From: Bacteroidota bacterium
Lineage (GTDB): Bacteria > Bacteroidota > Bacteroidia > Flavobacteriales > Weeksellaceae
Length of the DNA: 41,409 bases
Assembly: GCA_023411265.1 (NCBI GenBank)
Contig: JAEYOX010000060.1
Coordinates: forward strand, 1 to 41,409
Reading direction: 5' to 3'
The stretch's first letter is position 1. Each line of letters starts with the position of its first letter. The notes below the pieces were generated by a model. That model had not been told where the DNA came from. It saw nothing but the letters and a program-made list of their open reading frames with translations, and searched no databases. This document shows, piece after piece, positions 1 to 8,117 of the stretch. Both the position numbers and the translations under genes were made by a program.

Positions 1-54
1 CTTGCGCGTCGACAGTTTAGCAAACTGCTCCGTTAACCACTCCGGCAACCCTCC
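1..54 (-). tRNA. tRNA-Ser(GCT), 3' part cut off by the window edge
   Basis: Read on the minus strand, the gene starts at 54 with acceptor strand GGAGGGT. The D arm follows, then an anticodon stem GCAGT/ACTGT enclosing loop TTGCTAA (17-23), which gives anticodon GCT at 19-21. The bases after it (CGACGCGCAAG) start the long variable arm expected of a serine tRNA. The T arm and 3' acceptor lie outside the window. A good promoter match lies about 40 nt upstream. Confidence 0.93.
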
Positions 55-95
55 TTGCAATTTTTGTAAGAACTGCTTTTCTCTAATTGCGAGTG

Positions 96-127
96 CAAAT
101 ATAAGCACGATTTAGATAGATACCAAA
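96..127 (-). promoter_or_regulatory. Bacteroidota-type promoter for tRNA-Ser
   Basis: On the minus strand TATATTTG (96-103) fits the -7 consensus TAnnTTTG. TTTG (124-127) fits the -33 box, with 20 nt between them. Transcription would start near 92, about 38 nt before the tRNA 5' end. Confidence 0.6.
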
Positions 128-149
128 AGTTTTTGCTTAATTTTTTTTG

Positions 150-157
150 TATTTTTG
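150..157 (+). promoter_or_regulatory. Candidate -7 promoter box for the amidase gene
   Basis: TATTTTTG matches TAnnTTTG, and the predicted transcript start is near 161. No convincing -33 TTTG is seen at the right distance. The box lies upstream of the ATG at 180 but overlaps the alternative TTG start at 147, which supports the ATG. Confidence 0.4.
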
Positions 158-179
158 GGTAATTATTGTTCCGCTTAGT

Positions 180-1187
180 ATGAAAATAGATAAGATTTTG
201 TGTATCATAGGCTTAAGCTGCCTCATGATTTCATGTTCCGCCCAAAGAATTGAACCGCAACCGACCGCTGGTCCTCCCAAAACCAATGCAGAACCTTCCC
301 GAATTGCTCCAAAACCTGCCATTACCCAAAGTCACGGCGTGGAATTTTACCGACAGAATATCGGAGATATCACTAAAAATGACAATACCATCAGCCATGG
401 TTCTATCGTTTCTGCTAAACCGCAAGGATATGTTATATCAAAATCTTTTTTTCCTGCGGTAGCACAAAACTTCAGACAGCGGTATTTGATTCTCCATTAT
501 ACAGCACTGGACGAAGAGAAATCGGTGAGGGTGCTGACGCAACAAGCTGTAAGTTCCCATTACCTGGTGAACAATCTTGGCGACAGGGAAATTTATCAAC
601 TCGTGGATGAAAACAAAAGAGCATATCACGCCGGAGTCAGTGCATGGCGGAATGATAAAAACTTGAATGACACCTCCATTGGGATTGAAATCGTCAATAC
701 AGGATATATCTTAGATTCTGTTGGCAAAAAAGTTTTTTCGCCGTATGATGAATCACAAATCAAAAAAGTAGCGGCTTTGGTGAAGGATATTGTGGAAAGA
801 TACCAGATTCCTCCGGTGAATATTTTGGCGCATTCAGATATTGCTCCTACCAGAAAACAGGATCCGGGCCCGATGTTCCCCTGGAAGAAGTTGTATGATG
901 AATATAATATCGGCATGTGGTACGATGAAGAAATGAAACAGAAATTCATGAATGAAACCACAGCTGAATCTTTCGCATTTGAACAGAACAGCATTCCTTT
1001 CATCACGAAAGTGCAAAATGGTCTCAAGAAATTCGGTTACGATATTGTTCCCACCGGAGTTTGGAACAGAGAAAATTTAAAAGTAGTGGAAGCTTTTCAG
1101 TATCGCTTCCGGCCCGAAGTTCATGATGGGATTGTGGATAGGGAAACTTGGGCAATTTTACAGGCTCTTATTCAGAAATATCCATAA
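180..1187 (+). CDS. N-acetylmuramoyl-L-alanine amidase lipoprotein (Amidase_2 plus peptidoglycan-binding domain, AmiD-like)
   Basis: Predicted to cleave the amide bond between N-acetylmuramic acid and the peptide stem of peptidoglycan or its turnover fragments. The ATG at 180 is chosen because it begins a lipoprotein signal peptide (MKIDKILCIIGLSCLMISC) with lipobox Cys19. The frame stays open to a TTG at 147, but that adds an unlikely leader and overlaps the promoter box. The Amidase_2 zinc ligands are visible as His in LHYTA, His in AHSDIAP and Asp in KQDPGP. A C-terminal module of about 60 residues (QNGLKKFGYD, TGVWN, VEAFQYRFRP, DGIVDRETW) is a PG_binding_1 domain. This architecture matches E. 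coli AmiD, an outer-membrane lipoprotein. The linker after Cys19 is Pro/Thr rich. Known from family: reaction and zinc dependence. Inferred: outer-membrane location. Confidence 0.9.
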   Translation: MKIDKILCIIGLSCLMISCSAQRIEPQPTAGPPKTNAEPSRIAPKPAITQSHGVEFYRQNIGDITKNDNTISHGSIVSAKPQGYVISKSFFPAVAQNFRQRYLILHYTALDEEKSVRVLTQQAVSSHYLVNNLGDREIYQLVDENKRAYHAGVSAWRNDKNLNDTSIGIEIVNTGYILDSVGKKVFSPYDESQIKKVAALVKDIVERYQIPPVNILAHSDIAPTRKQDPGPMFPWKKLYDEYNIGMWYDEEMKQKFMNETTAESFAFEQNSIPFITKVQNGLKKFGYDIVPTGVWNRENLKVVEAFQYRFRPEVHDGIVDRETWAILQALIQKYP

Positions 1188-1273
1188 AAACAATTTGAGT
1201 TTCTATCAATTCATTTTTGCGGAAAAGCTTGTTTTTGCAGCAAAAAGCCTTAACTTTTCAGGCAAAAATTATC

Positions 1274-2674
1274 ATGGAGAATTTCAGAAGAGAAAGTGAT
1301 CTGTTGGGCGAACTTCTCGTTCCGGCTGATGCCTATTACGGAGTACAAACACAGAGAGCTATAGAAAATTTTCGGATTTCCGGACAGTACCTGTTTTCTT
1401 ATCCTGAACTGATCAGAGGACTTGCTTTTGTGAAAAAAGCGGCTGCGTTGACCAACTATGAACTCGGGCTACTGAACGAAGAGCTTTTTTTGAAAATTAC
1501 TGAAACCTGTGACGAATTGATAAATGGAAAACTGCATGATCAGTTTCCGATTGACATGATTCAGGGTGGTGCCGGAACATCGGTGAATATGAATGCCAAT
1601 GAAGTAATTTCCAACCGTGTTCTGGAAAAAATGGGGAAGAACAGAGGCGATTATCAGTTCTGTTCGCCGAATGATCATATCAACCTTTCTCAATCTACCA
1701 ACGATGCTTATCCGACAGCAATAAAATTGGCTTTGCTGCAGATGAATGAAACTTTGGTCGATAAAGTGAAAAAAATCGTTCTTGCATTTCGGGAAAAAGG
1801 AGAAGAGTTTCAGGATGTCATCAAAATGGGAAGAACTCAGCTTCAGGACGCAGTTCCCATGACTTTGGGACAGGAATTTGAAGCGTTTGCGGCCACATTG
1901 GAAGAAGATATTGAAAAACTGAACAACAATGCCAACCTTTTTGTGGAAGTAAATATGGGGGCTACAGCCATCGGAACAGGCCTTAATGCACCTTTGGGTT
2001 ATGCAGAACGCTGTGCGGGAAACCTCGCTGAAATCACAGGCTATCCCATAGTTTCAGCACCGAATCTGGTGGAAGCTACTCCGGATACAGGATCGTATGT
2101 GATTTATTCATCCGCCATGAAAAGACTCGCGGTGAAGCTTTCTAAAATATGTAATGATCTTCGGCTTCTTTCTTCCGGCCCGAGAAGCGGATTTTACGAA
2201 ATAAATCTTCCTCCTATGCAGCCCGGATCTTCTATTATGCCGGGAAAAGTGAATCCTGTGATTCCGGAAGTGGTGAATCAGGTGTGTTATAAAGTGATCG
2301 GAAATGACCTTACGGTTACTTTTGCTGCGGAAGCTGGACAATTGCAACTGAATGTGATGGAACCTGTTCTTTCCCACGCGATTATGGAAAATAATCAATT
2401 TTTGTGTAACGCGCTGGATACGCTCCGCGAAAAATGCATTAACGGAATAACGGCCAACAGGGAAGTGTGCCTGAATATGGTGAGAAACAGCATCGGAATT
2501 GTTACCGCACTCAATCCTTATATCGGTTATAAAAACGCTACCCATATTGCCAGAGAAGCTCTGGAAACCGGAAATAGTGTCTATAATCTGGTTCTTGAAC
2601 ATCAGTTATTAACCAGAGAACAACTGGATGATATATTAGATCCGAGAAAAATGTTGCAGCCTCATAAATTATAA
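1274..2674 (+). CDS. aspA: Aspartate ammonia-lyase
   Basis: Deaminates L-aspartate reversibly to fumarate and ammonium, feeding the TCA cycle. The protein is 466 aa, the usual aspartase length, from the ATG at 1274 (MENFRRESDLLGELLVPADA). An in-frame upstream start at 1217 would add 19 residues not found in the family. The fumarase/aspartase signature GSSIMPGKVNP is present, and its surroundings (LSSGPRSGFYEINLPPMQP before it, PEVVNQVCYKVIGND after) are aspartase-like rather than fumarase-like. The SQSTND motif lies near residue 140. It sits 86 nt after the amidase gene and 5 nt before a glycosyltransferase gene, so read-through into that gene is likely. I found no well-spaced promoter in the 86 nt. 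Confidence 0.95.
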   Translation: MENFRRESDLLGELLVPADAYYGVQTQRAIENFRISGQYLFSYPELIRGLAFVKKAAALTNYELGLLNEELFLKITETCDELINGKLHDQFPIDMIQGGAGTSVNMNANEVISNRVLEKMGKNRGDYQFCSPNDHINLSQSTNDAYPTAIKLALLQMNETLVDKVKKIVLAFREKGEEFQDVIKMGRTQLQDAVPMTLGQEFEAFAATLEEDIEKLNNNANLFVEVNMGATAIGTGLNAPLGYAERCAGNLAEITGYPIVSAPNLVEATPDTGSYVIYSSAMKRLAVKLSKICNDLRLLSSGPRSGFYEINLPPMQPGSSIMPGKVNPVIPEVVNQVCYKVIGNDLTVTFAAEAGQLQLNVMEPVLSHAIMENNQFLCNALDTLREKCINGITANREVCLNMVRNSIGIVTALNPYIGYKNATHIAREALETGNSVYNLVLEHQLLTREQLDDILDPRKMLQPHKL

Positions 2675-2679
2675 ATCGT

Positions 2680-3573
2680 TTGAAATTTTTAATCATTATT
2701 CCTGCTCACAACGAAGAGCAGAATATCAGTTTTTGTCTGTCCTCGCTGGAAAACCAGACATACAAAGATTTTCATCTGGTGGTGGTCGATGACGGATCTT
2801 CAGATAGTACTTTGGAAATCGTTCAGGATTTTAAAGAAAACTCGAAAATCGGAAGTAAAATGTCTGTTGTTAGCCTTCTGAAATCCCGGCACGAACCCGG
2901 TGCTAAAGTAGTTCGTACTTTTAATAAAGGCTTGGAAACGCAGGATTTGAAGGAGTTTGATATAATCTGTAAATTTGATGCAGACATTATTTTCCCTGAA
3001 AATTATCTGGAAGAGATCAATAGAATTTACCAAAATAATCCCAAAGCGGGAATGGTTTCCGGAATTGTTAAAATTGATAACGCAGGATTTGATGAAACAA
3101 AAGTTTATGATTTTGAAGATGCAGAACAGCATTGGAAATTCGAAAATATTTCTTCTAAAAATCATGTTCGTGGGCCCATAAAATCTTATAGAATAGAATG
3201 TTTTCAGGCGATGAACGGACTGCGGCCGGTGTTGGGATGGGATAATATCGATGTAATGCTGTCGGCAATGTACGGTTGGGAAGTATTGACCTTGAAAGAT
3301 CTTTGGGTGAAACATCTTCGGCCAACTGCTTTTCAATATCAAAAACAGAAGGCGGAAAAATTAGGTGAATATTTTTATAATATTGGACTCAACTGCCCTT
3401 TGGCGATAATTTCTTCTGCAAAATCTTCATTTAAAAATCGCTCGTTTTCAGAATTTATAACCACGATGAAAACTTTCATGAACCAAAATCATCCTCGTGA
3501 TCTCAGTTCAGATGAAATAAAGTTTATCCGAAGTCACCGCTGGAATCAAATGTTGAAAAAGAAAAAATCATGA
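2680..3573 (+). CDS. Glycosyltransferase family 2 protein
   Basis: A 297-aa GT-A fold enzyme expected to transfer a sugar from a nucleotide donor to a cell-surface glycan; donor and acceptor are unknown. Visible features are an N-terminal strand LIIIPAHNEE, the nucleotide-binding VVVDDGSSD (Asp37, Asp38), and the metal-binding DAD at 100-102 (ICKFDADIIFP). The C-terminal part is Lys-rich with no obvious membrane segment, so the enzyme is probably cytoplasmic or peripheral. The start codon is TTG, 5 nt after the aspA stop; no ATG occurs at a suitable place and the family N-terminus begins here. Its last codons overlap the next gene through ATGA. The following genes (GT-B-like transferase and, in convergence, a flippase) suggest a small surface-polysaccharide locus. 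Confidence 0.87.
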   Translation: MKFLIIIPAHNEEQNISFCLSSLENQTYKDFHLVVVDDGSSDSTLEIVQDFKENSKIGSKMSVVSLLKSRHEPGAKVVRTFNKGLETQDLKEFDIICKFDADIIFPENYLEEINRIYQNNPKAGMVSGIVKIDNAGFDETKVYDFEDAEQHWKFENISSKNHVRGPIKSYRIECFQAMNGLRPVLGWDNIDVMLSAMYGWEVLTLKDLWVKHLRPTAFQYQKQKAEKLGEYFYNIGLNCPLAIISSAKSSFKNRSFSEFITTMKTFMNQNHPRDLSSDEIKFIRSHRWNQMLKKKKS

Positions 3574-4091
3574 GAAAAACAATTTTATTTTTTATTTTTC
3601 TAATAGTCAGCCAGTTGTCTGCACAGATTAAATTTAATGTGGATCTTATTATCCATCAAGCAGATATTTATACGGCAAACGATTCTATAAAAACAGCCGA
3701 AGCGATGGCGATTTATCGCGGAAAAATATTTGCTGTCGGAAATAATGCTGAGATTTTGGCCAAATTTAAAGCTCCTAAAGTTTTAAATTTTAATGGGCAC
3801 ACCGTTGTGCCGGGTTATGTAGATGTTTACGCTCCGGTTTTGGGTTTCGGAACTCCCGTCATTACTCGTTTTGAAGCGATAAAAAACAAAAGTGCGCTCG
3901 GAAATACCTCACAATGGGTATCTCGTGCGACAATAAATTCCAATGAAAATGGCAGAGAAACAGAAAGCATTGAGGTTGGGAAATTTGCAGATTTTATTGT
4001 TTTAGACCGGAATATTGACAAAATTTCTGTGAAGGAACTTTCGGAAATCCGGGTTTTGGAAACTTATCTGAACGGTGAAAAAATGTATTAA
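3570..4091 (+). CDS. Internally deleted amidohydrolase (YtcJ-like) keeping only its two terminal segments
   Basis: The frame is intact at 173 aa, against roughly 540-600 aa for Amidohydro_3/YtcJ-type enzymes. Residues 1-19 form a signal peptide. Residues 24-92 match the family N-terminus (ADIYTANDS, AEAMAIYRGKIFAVG, VVPGYVD). The metal-binding HxH that should follow PG(F/Y)(I/V)D is replaced by Tyr87 and Pro89. Residues 133-173 match the family C-terminus (SIEVGKFADFIVLDR, IRVLETYLNGEKMY). The TIM barrel between them, which holds the other metal ligands, is missing apart from about 40 poorly matching residues. It should therefore lack hydrolase activity. In this family the two termini form a composite beta-sandwich, so a folded shell may remain; a decaying gene is equally possible. 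It overlaps the upstream glycosyltransferase by ATGA and is 14 nt from the next gene, so it is probably co-transcribed. Confidence 0.75.
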   Translation: MRKTILFFIFLIVSQLSAQIKFNVDLIIHQADIYTANDSIKTAEAMAIYRGKIFAVGNNAEILAKFKAPKVLNFNGHTVVPGYVDVYAPVLGFGTPVITRFEAIKNKSALGNTSQWVSRATINSNENGRETESIEVGKFADFIVLDRNIDKISVKELSEIRVLETYLNGEKMY

Positions 4092-4105
4092 AAACTAACG
4101 TTGGT

Positions 4106-5170
4106 TTGAAACGTATTGCCTATATCGAGTTGGATACCCACGCTGAAATTGCCGGTAATTTTCGGGAATTGATGGAAGGTTCAGCAGAATTTGTGGTTGA
4201 ATATTTCTTTGCTGAAAAAATAATGCGGCAACTGAATTATCGTGAAGATAAAATTGTTCAGATTTCCAGCCCGAAAATGATATTTAGTCAGCTAAAGAAA
4301 GGGCATTTCGATTTGGTTATTATCGGAACTGTTCATCGGTATTTCAATGTTTTTCATCAGATTACAAAGCATTTCAATACTGCGGTTATTGTTCATAATC
4401 TCAATTTTACAAAACTTACAAAAGGGAAATTATTACATAAAATTTTCGTTGACCAAACACTTTACCGGCTGAAATTACTGTTGAAGGAAGGTTTGCTGAA
4501 AATGCCTGAGGTTTTTCAAAAGGCTTCACACCGGTTCGTGTTGGAAAATTCGCTTGCTGTTGATTCTCATTTTCAGTATTTGCCTGTTTTTTATAACAAG
4601 TTTTCTAATGAAAAAAAAATGTCAGATTCGCTGCTTATTGTAATTCCGGGAACCGTTTCCCAATCCCGGCGAGATTATAAAAAGATCGTTGGACTTTTAG
4701 AAAAAGAAGAGCAATTAAATTCGGAACATCCGGAAAAAACTTTTGTTTTCCTGGGAAAAGCGGCAGGTGAAGAATTGCAGATTTTGAAAGAATTGAAGCG
4801 TAAAGTTAAAAGAAATATCCTCGTTTTCTTTAATGAAAAAGTACCTAAAAGTGAATTCGATTTTTGGATGAAAAAAGCGGATGTTCTTTGGTGTCCGGTG
4901 CAACTGGAAACCTCGTTTTTCAGCAATAGAGAACAATATGGAATGACAAAAATGTCCGGAAATATAGGCGATGCCATCAACTTTGGAAAATTTGTGATTT
5001 TTCCTGAAGGCTTCATGTCGGAGGTGCCTTTTGTAGTTTCGGAGACCGAAAATGTTATGGAAAAATTTGAAGAAATTTCATGTTTACAGTACGATTTTCA
5101 GCAATATTATTCTCGAAAAAAAGTGAGTGAATCGCTGCATCACGTTCTCAGAAAGTGTTTAAGCGATTAA
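4106..5170 (+). CDS. Putative GT-B fold glycosyltransferase
   Basis: A 354-aa protein without signal peptide or clear membrane segment. The N-terminal half has alternating strands (RIAYIELD, FDLVIIGTVHR, TAVIVHNLNF). The C-terminal half resembles a nucleotide-sugar-binding Rossmann domain: LLIVIPGTVSQSRRDY, KTFVFLGKA, ADVLWCPV, and then YGMTKMSGNIGDAINFGKFVIFPEGF, which is typical of the donor-site region of GT-B enzymes. It starts with TTG at 4106; no nearby ATG fits. It lies 14 nt after the amidohydrolase remnant in the same run as the GT2 gene, so a role in the same glycan is inferred. Its stop overlaps the stop of the convergent flippase gene in the bases TTAA (5167-5170). The sugar substrate cannot be told from sequence. 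Confidence 0.65.
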   Translation: MKRIAYIELDTHAEIAGNFRELMEGSAEFVVEYFFAEKIMRQLNYREDKIVQISSPKMIFSQLKKGHFDLVIIGTVHRYFNVFHQITKHFNTAVIVHNLNFTKLTKGKLLHKIFVDQTLYRLKLLLKEGLLKMPEVFQKASHRFVLENSLAVDSHFQYLPVFYNKFSNEKKMSDSLLIVIPGTVSQSRRDYKKIVGLLEKEEQLNSEHPEKTFVFLGKAAGEELQILKELKRKVKRNILVFFNEKVPKSEFDFWMKKADVLWCPVQLETSFFSNREQYGMTKMSGNIGDAINFGKFVIFPEGFMSEVPFVVSETENVMEKFEEISCLQYDFQQYYSRKKVSESLHHVLRKCLSD

Positions 5171-6651
5171 CCGCCCAACTTAAATATACTCCGGATAAAT
5201 TTCTTGTTAATATATTCTTCTACAGGAAAAAGTTTCAGAAAATAATTTCCAATACCAATCATCACTAGAACTACGGCTGGTTTGTACACGAGGTTCAGCA
5301 AATTGCTTTCAAAATTTGGCAATACTATAGCAACCGTAATGGCAAGCGTGGAAATAATGGAAACGAAAATCATTTCAATCGTCAAAGGATGCACTTTGAA
5401 TTTGATGTAATTGAAAAGAACTTTTATGATATTATAAATCGTAAGTGAAATCGCTGTAGCCATCGCTACGCCTACAATTCCGAAATTGGTTTTTTCCAGA
5501 AAATAGAAATTGAGTGTAACCGTAAGAGCGGCCAGAAAAAGCATAATCACGATATTGAAACGGTAATATTTGGACATCGAAATGATGTTTCCGTTGAACC
5601 CCGTTGCCAGATCGATTAATATCGCTGAACCTAAAATCCAGACCACAGGTTCAGATTCCCGAAGCATCGTTCCGTTTTTGATGAAACTCGCCAGAAACGG
5701 AAATCCTGCCAGAATACAGGAAAATAAAACGGCGCCAAGGAAAAATAAACTCAGCGAGGTTTTTTTGTGAAAACGATCGAGTTCTTCCATGTTTTTTTCA
5801 GCAATCGCTTTGTTGATGATGGGTGCCGAAATATTAAACAGTCCCAGCTGCGGAATCGAGATGAGCGAAATAATGGCATAAAGTGTGGCATAAACACCCA
5901 GTTCCTCCATTCCCAAACTTACCCCAATCATGACATTGTCGATTTTTATGGCGATATAATTTCCGATATTCCCCAAAAATCCAAAGAAACTGTAATTCAG
6001 AATGGATTTCCATAAGTTCTTTTCGCGAACGTAACCCGTGCTGAAATCAGGTTGAATTTTTTCCAGTTTATTTGCATAAGAAGCGTAGCCAATTAATGAC
6101 AGAACAAACATCCCGAAGAAAAGTCCGAATGCTGTTGCCTCCGTCATTCCAAGAAAAATAAAGAAACAAAATGCGATCAGATTGGCCAGTTTCGGGAAAA
6201 TATTTTCGAAAATATTTGGGACTACAATTCTTTTGTAATTGGAAACATATCTGTTGAAAACATGTGACAGAGATAGCACCAAAACCAAAGGCAGAATCAG
6301 GTTCTTTAAACTCCACCATTCTTCTTTCTTAAATTGAGGAAAGAAGTAATGAAAAAGAAAGAATAAACCTACAAAAACAATGAAGTTTAAAACCACCGCC
6401 AATAGCGAAAGCGAAAGAAGATTCTGATGTTTGCCGTCCTTTTGAGCCTGATGAAAGAAACGTACATTGGCGTAAGACAACCCGAAAACCACGATAGGAA
6501 CCAAGATCTCAGAAGTGGTAAGTACAAACCGGAGTTTTCCGTAAAACTCGAAATTAAATGGAAATACAAAATAAGTGGACAGCGCCCCAAGAATAAATCC
6601 AAGATAACCGATAATGGTATATTTAAAACCCTGTCTTGCTACTACGCTCAT
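5167..6651 (-). CDS. Polysaccharide flippase / MOP-superfamily membrane exporter (Wzx-like)
   Basis: A 494-aa integral membrane protein with about 12-14 hydrophobic helices and short charged loops. It begins with the MSVVARQGFKYTIIGYLGF element typical of the flavobacterial polysaccharide biosynthesis (RfbX/Wzx-like) family. Such proteins flip lipid-linked oligosaccharide units across the inner membrane. The length fits the family. The gene converges on the glycosyltransferase cluster, sharing the TTAA that holds both stops, so the pair has no terminator between them. Inferred role: export of the glycan made by the two neighbouring transferases. A lipid II flippase-like role is a less likely alternative. 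Confidence 0.82.
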   Translation of the reverse strand: MSVVARQGFKYTIIGYLGFILGALSTYFVFPFNFEFYGKLRFVLTTSEILVPIVVFGLSYANVRFFHQAQKDGKHQNLLSLSLLAVVLNFIVFVGLFFLFHYFFPQFKKEEWWSLKNLILPLVLVLSLSHVFNRYVSNYKRIVVPNIFENIFPKLANLIAFCFFIFLGMTEATAFGLFFGMFVLSLIGYASYANKLEKIQPDFSTGYVREKNLWKSILNYSFFGFLGNIGNYIAIKIDNVMIGVSLGMEELGVYATLYAIISLISIPQLGLFNISAPIINKAIAEKNMEELDRFHKKTSLSLFFLGAVLFSCILAGFPFLASFIKNGTMLRESEPVVWILGSAILIDLATGFNGNIISMSKYYRFNIVIMLFLAALTVTLNFYFLEKTNFGIVGVAMATAISLTIYNIIKVLFNYIKFKVHPLTIEMIFVSIISTLAITVAIVLPNFESNLLNLVYKPAVVLVMIGIGNYFLKLFPVEEYINKKFIRSIFKLGG

Positions 6652-6794
6652 TTTTTTGGTATAAATTTATGGGCAGAAAAAGTGCTTTGTATCGTTCATA
6701 AATGATAATATTTATAGCTTATTCAATAAAGAAACTGCTGCCCATTTCGTCAAGTGAAAATCGAAAGTTTTCCCAATTTTACAACTGCGGTGGA

Positions 6795-6802
6795 CAAAGA
6801 TA
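6795..6802 (-). promoter_or_regulatory. Weak candidate -7 box for the flippase gene
   Basis: TATCTTTG on the minus strand fits TAnnTTTG, but no -33 TTTG is seen upstream and the leader would be about 137 nt. Nothing closer to the start at 6651 fits. Confidence 0.25.
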
Positions 6803-6876
6803 AAAAAATATGTTAAATAATGTTAAATCCGAGTTTTAGGAATTGCGAAGGAGAGGCTAAAGATGTTTCCATTCTC

Positions 6877-6908
6877 TTCGGCTTCCGCCTTTAAAATTGT
6901 TATCTTTG
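6877..6908 (+). promoter_or_regulatory. Promoter for the RibB-like gene
   Basis: TATCTTTG at 6901-6908 is a full match to TAnnTTTG. TTCG at 6877-6880, 20 nt upstream, is a one-mismatch -33 box. Transcription would begin near 6912, about 16 nt before the ATG. I saw no FMN-riboswitch-like structure in so short a leader. Confidence 0.5.
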
Positions 6909-6927
6909 CACGAACAAACAGAAAACG

Positions 6928-8052
6928 ATGTCCGATATAAAATTGAATACGATTCCCGAAGCTATTGAAGAGCTAAAAAAAGGGAAAGTAATTATTGTTG
7001 TAGATGATGAAGACAGAGAAAACGAAGGAGATTTTCTTTCCGCAGCAGAACTGACAACGCCTGAAATCATCAACTTTATGACCATTCACGGCCGAGGTTT
7101 GATCTGTACACCGCTTCCCGAAAAAAGATGTGATGAACTGGGATTGGATATTATGGTCACCAGAAGCAGCGACCCGAAGGAAACAGCATTTACCGTTTCC
7201 GTAGATCTTTTAGGTGATGGCGTATCCACCGGAATTTCTGCCAGCGACCGTTCCAAAACGATTCTGGCTTTAATGGACGAAAAAACAAAACCTACCGATT
7301 TTATGCGTCCCGGTCATATTTTTCCGCTGCGTGCAAAAAAGGGTGGAGTTTTGAAACGCGCCGGACATACTGAGGCTGCTATTGATTTAACAAAACTTGC
7401 CGGATTGAAAGAAGGCGGAGTGATCTGTGAAATCATGAATGAGGACGGAAGTATGGCAAGGCTTCCGCAACTCATGGAACTGGCCAAAAAACTCGATTTA
7501 AAAATCGTTTCTATCGAAGACCTGATTCAGTATCTGTTGAAAAAAGGAGATTTGGTAAATAAAATCGAAGAACGGCCTATCAAAACAAAATATGGTGATT
7601 TTAATTTCCATGTTTTTCAGGAAAAACCGACAGATCAGATTCATTTTGCCATTACCAAAGGATCTTGGGAACTGAATGAACCGGTCTTGGTAAGGGTGCA
7701 GAGTTCCAGTGCTTATTTTGACGTGCTTTCCAGATTGGTGAACGGCGAAAGTCCATTGTTGGAAAAGGTAACCAACATGATTAATGAAGAAGGAAAAGGC
7801 GCTTTTATATTTATCAATAATGTTTCCAATACGGAACAAACGATGAGAAAACTTCAGCAGTTTTTGAATTTTCAAGACGGACAGGAAAAGCGCCCCACCA
7901 TTAGCGCCAATTACATGGAATACGGAATAGGAACTCAGATTTTGAAAAAACTGGGAATCAATAAATTCCGGGTTATTACCCAAAACCCTGATCAGAAGCC
8001 TATTGTGAGCGGTTATGATGTGGAAGTTTCCGAAATGGTACCGCTGAGATAA
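6928..8052 (+). CDS. ribB: 3,4-dihydroxy-2-butanone-4-phosphate synthase with degenerate GTP cyclohydrolase II-like domain (RibBX type)
   Basis: The N-terminal domain (about 1-203) makes 3,4-dihydroxy-2-butanone 4-phosphate from ribulose 5-phosphate for riboflavin synthesis. The acidic catalytic loop DDEDRENEGD (26-35), MRPGHIFPLR and RAGHTEAA are intact. The C-terminal domain (about 205-374) aligns with GTP cyclohydrolase II, as shown by EPVLVRVQSS and the closing YGIGTQILKKLGI. It lacks the zinc cysteines: the usual C-(x)n-CDC-G segment reads SSSAYFDVLSRLVNGES. GTP cyclohydrolase activity is therefore not expected, and a separate RibA should be elsewhere. Hybrids of this kind have been called RibBX in Proteobacteria. 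The other riboflavin gene in the window, ribD, is about 19 kb away. A terminator follows the gene. Confidence 0.92.
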   Translation: MSDIKLNTIPEAIEELKKGKVIIVVDDEDRENEGDFLSAAELTTPEIINFMTIHGRGLICTPLPEKRCDELGLDIMVTRSSDPKETAFTVSVDLLGDGVSTGISASDRSKTILALMDEKTKPTDFMRPGHIFPLRAKKGGVLKRAGHTEAAIDLTKLAGLKEGGVICEIMNEDGSMARLPQLMELAKKLDLKIVSIEDLIQYLLKKGDLVNKIEERPIKTKYGDFNFHVFQEKPTDQIHFAITKGSWELNEPVLVRVQSSSAYFDVLSRLVNGESPLLEKVTNMINEEGKGAFIFINNVSNTEQTMRKLQQFLNFQDGQEKRPTISANYMEYGIGTQILKKLGINKFRVITQNPDQKPIVSGYDVEVSEMVPLR

Positions 8053-8071
8053 TCAACTTACAATATTCCTG

Positions 8072-8100
8072 ACTTTGCTGAAATCCGGCAAAGTTTTTTA
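8072..8100 (+). terminator. Rho-independent terminator after the ribB gene
   Basis: Stem ACTTTGC (8072-8078) pairs with GCAAAGT (8088-8094) around a 9-nt loop, followed by a run of Ts. It ends the ribB transcript just before mazG. Confidence 0.72.
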
Positions 8101-8117
8101 TTTAAAAACCTAATAAA

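Noticed and set aside
147..179. Earlier TTG start for the amidase gene
   Set aside because: It overlaps the promoter box and puts 11 residues before a normal lipoprotein signal peptide.
2108..2602. Minus-strand frame of 164 codons
   Set aside because: Antisense shadow of aspA with His/Arg-rich composition and no recognisable domain.
2800..3342. Minus-strand frame of 180 codons
   Set aside because: It lies entirely opposite the GT2 glycosyltransferase gene, whose motifs are clear, and shows no domain of its own.
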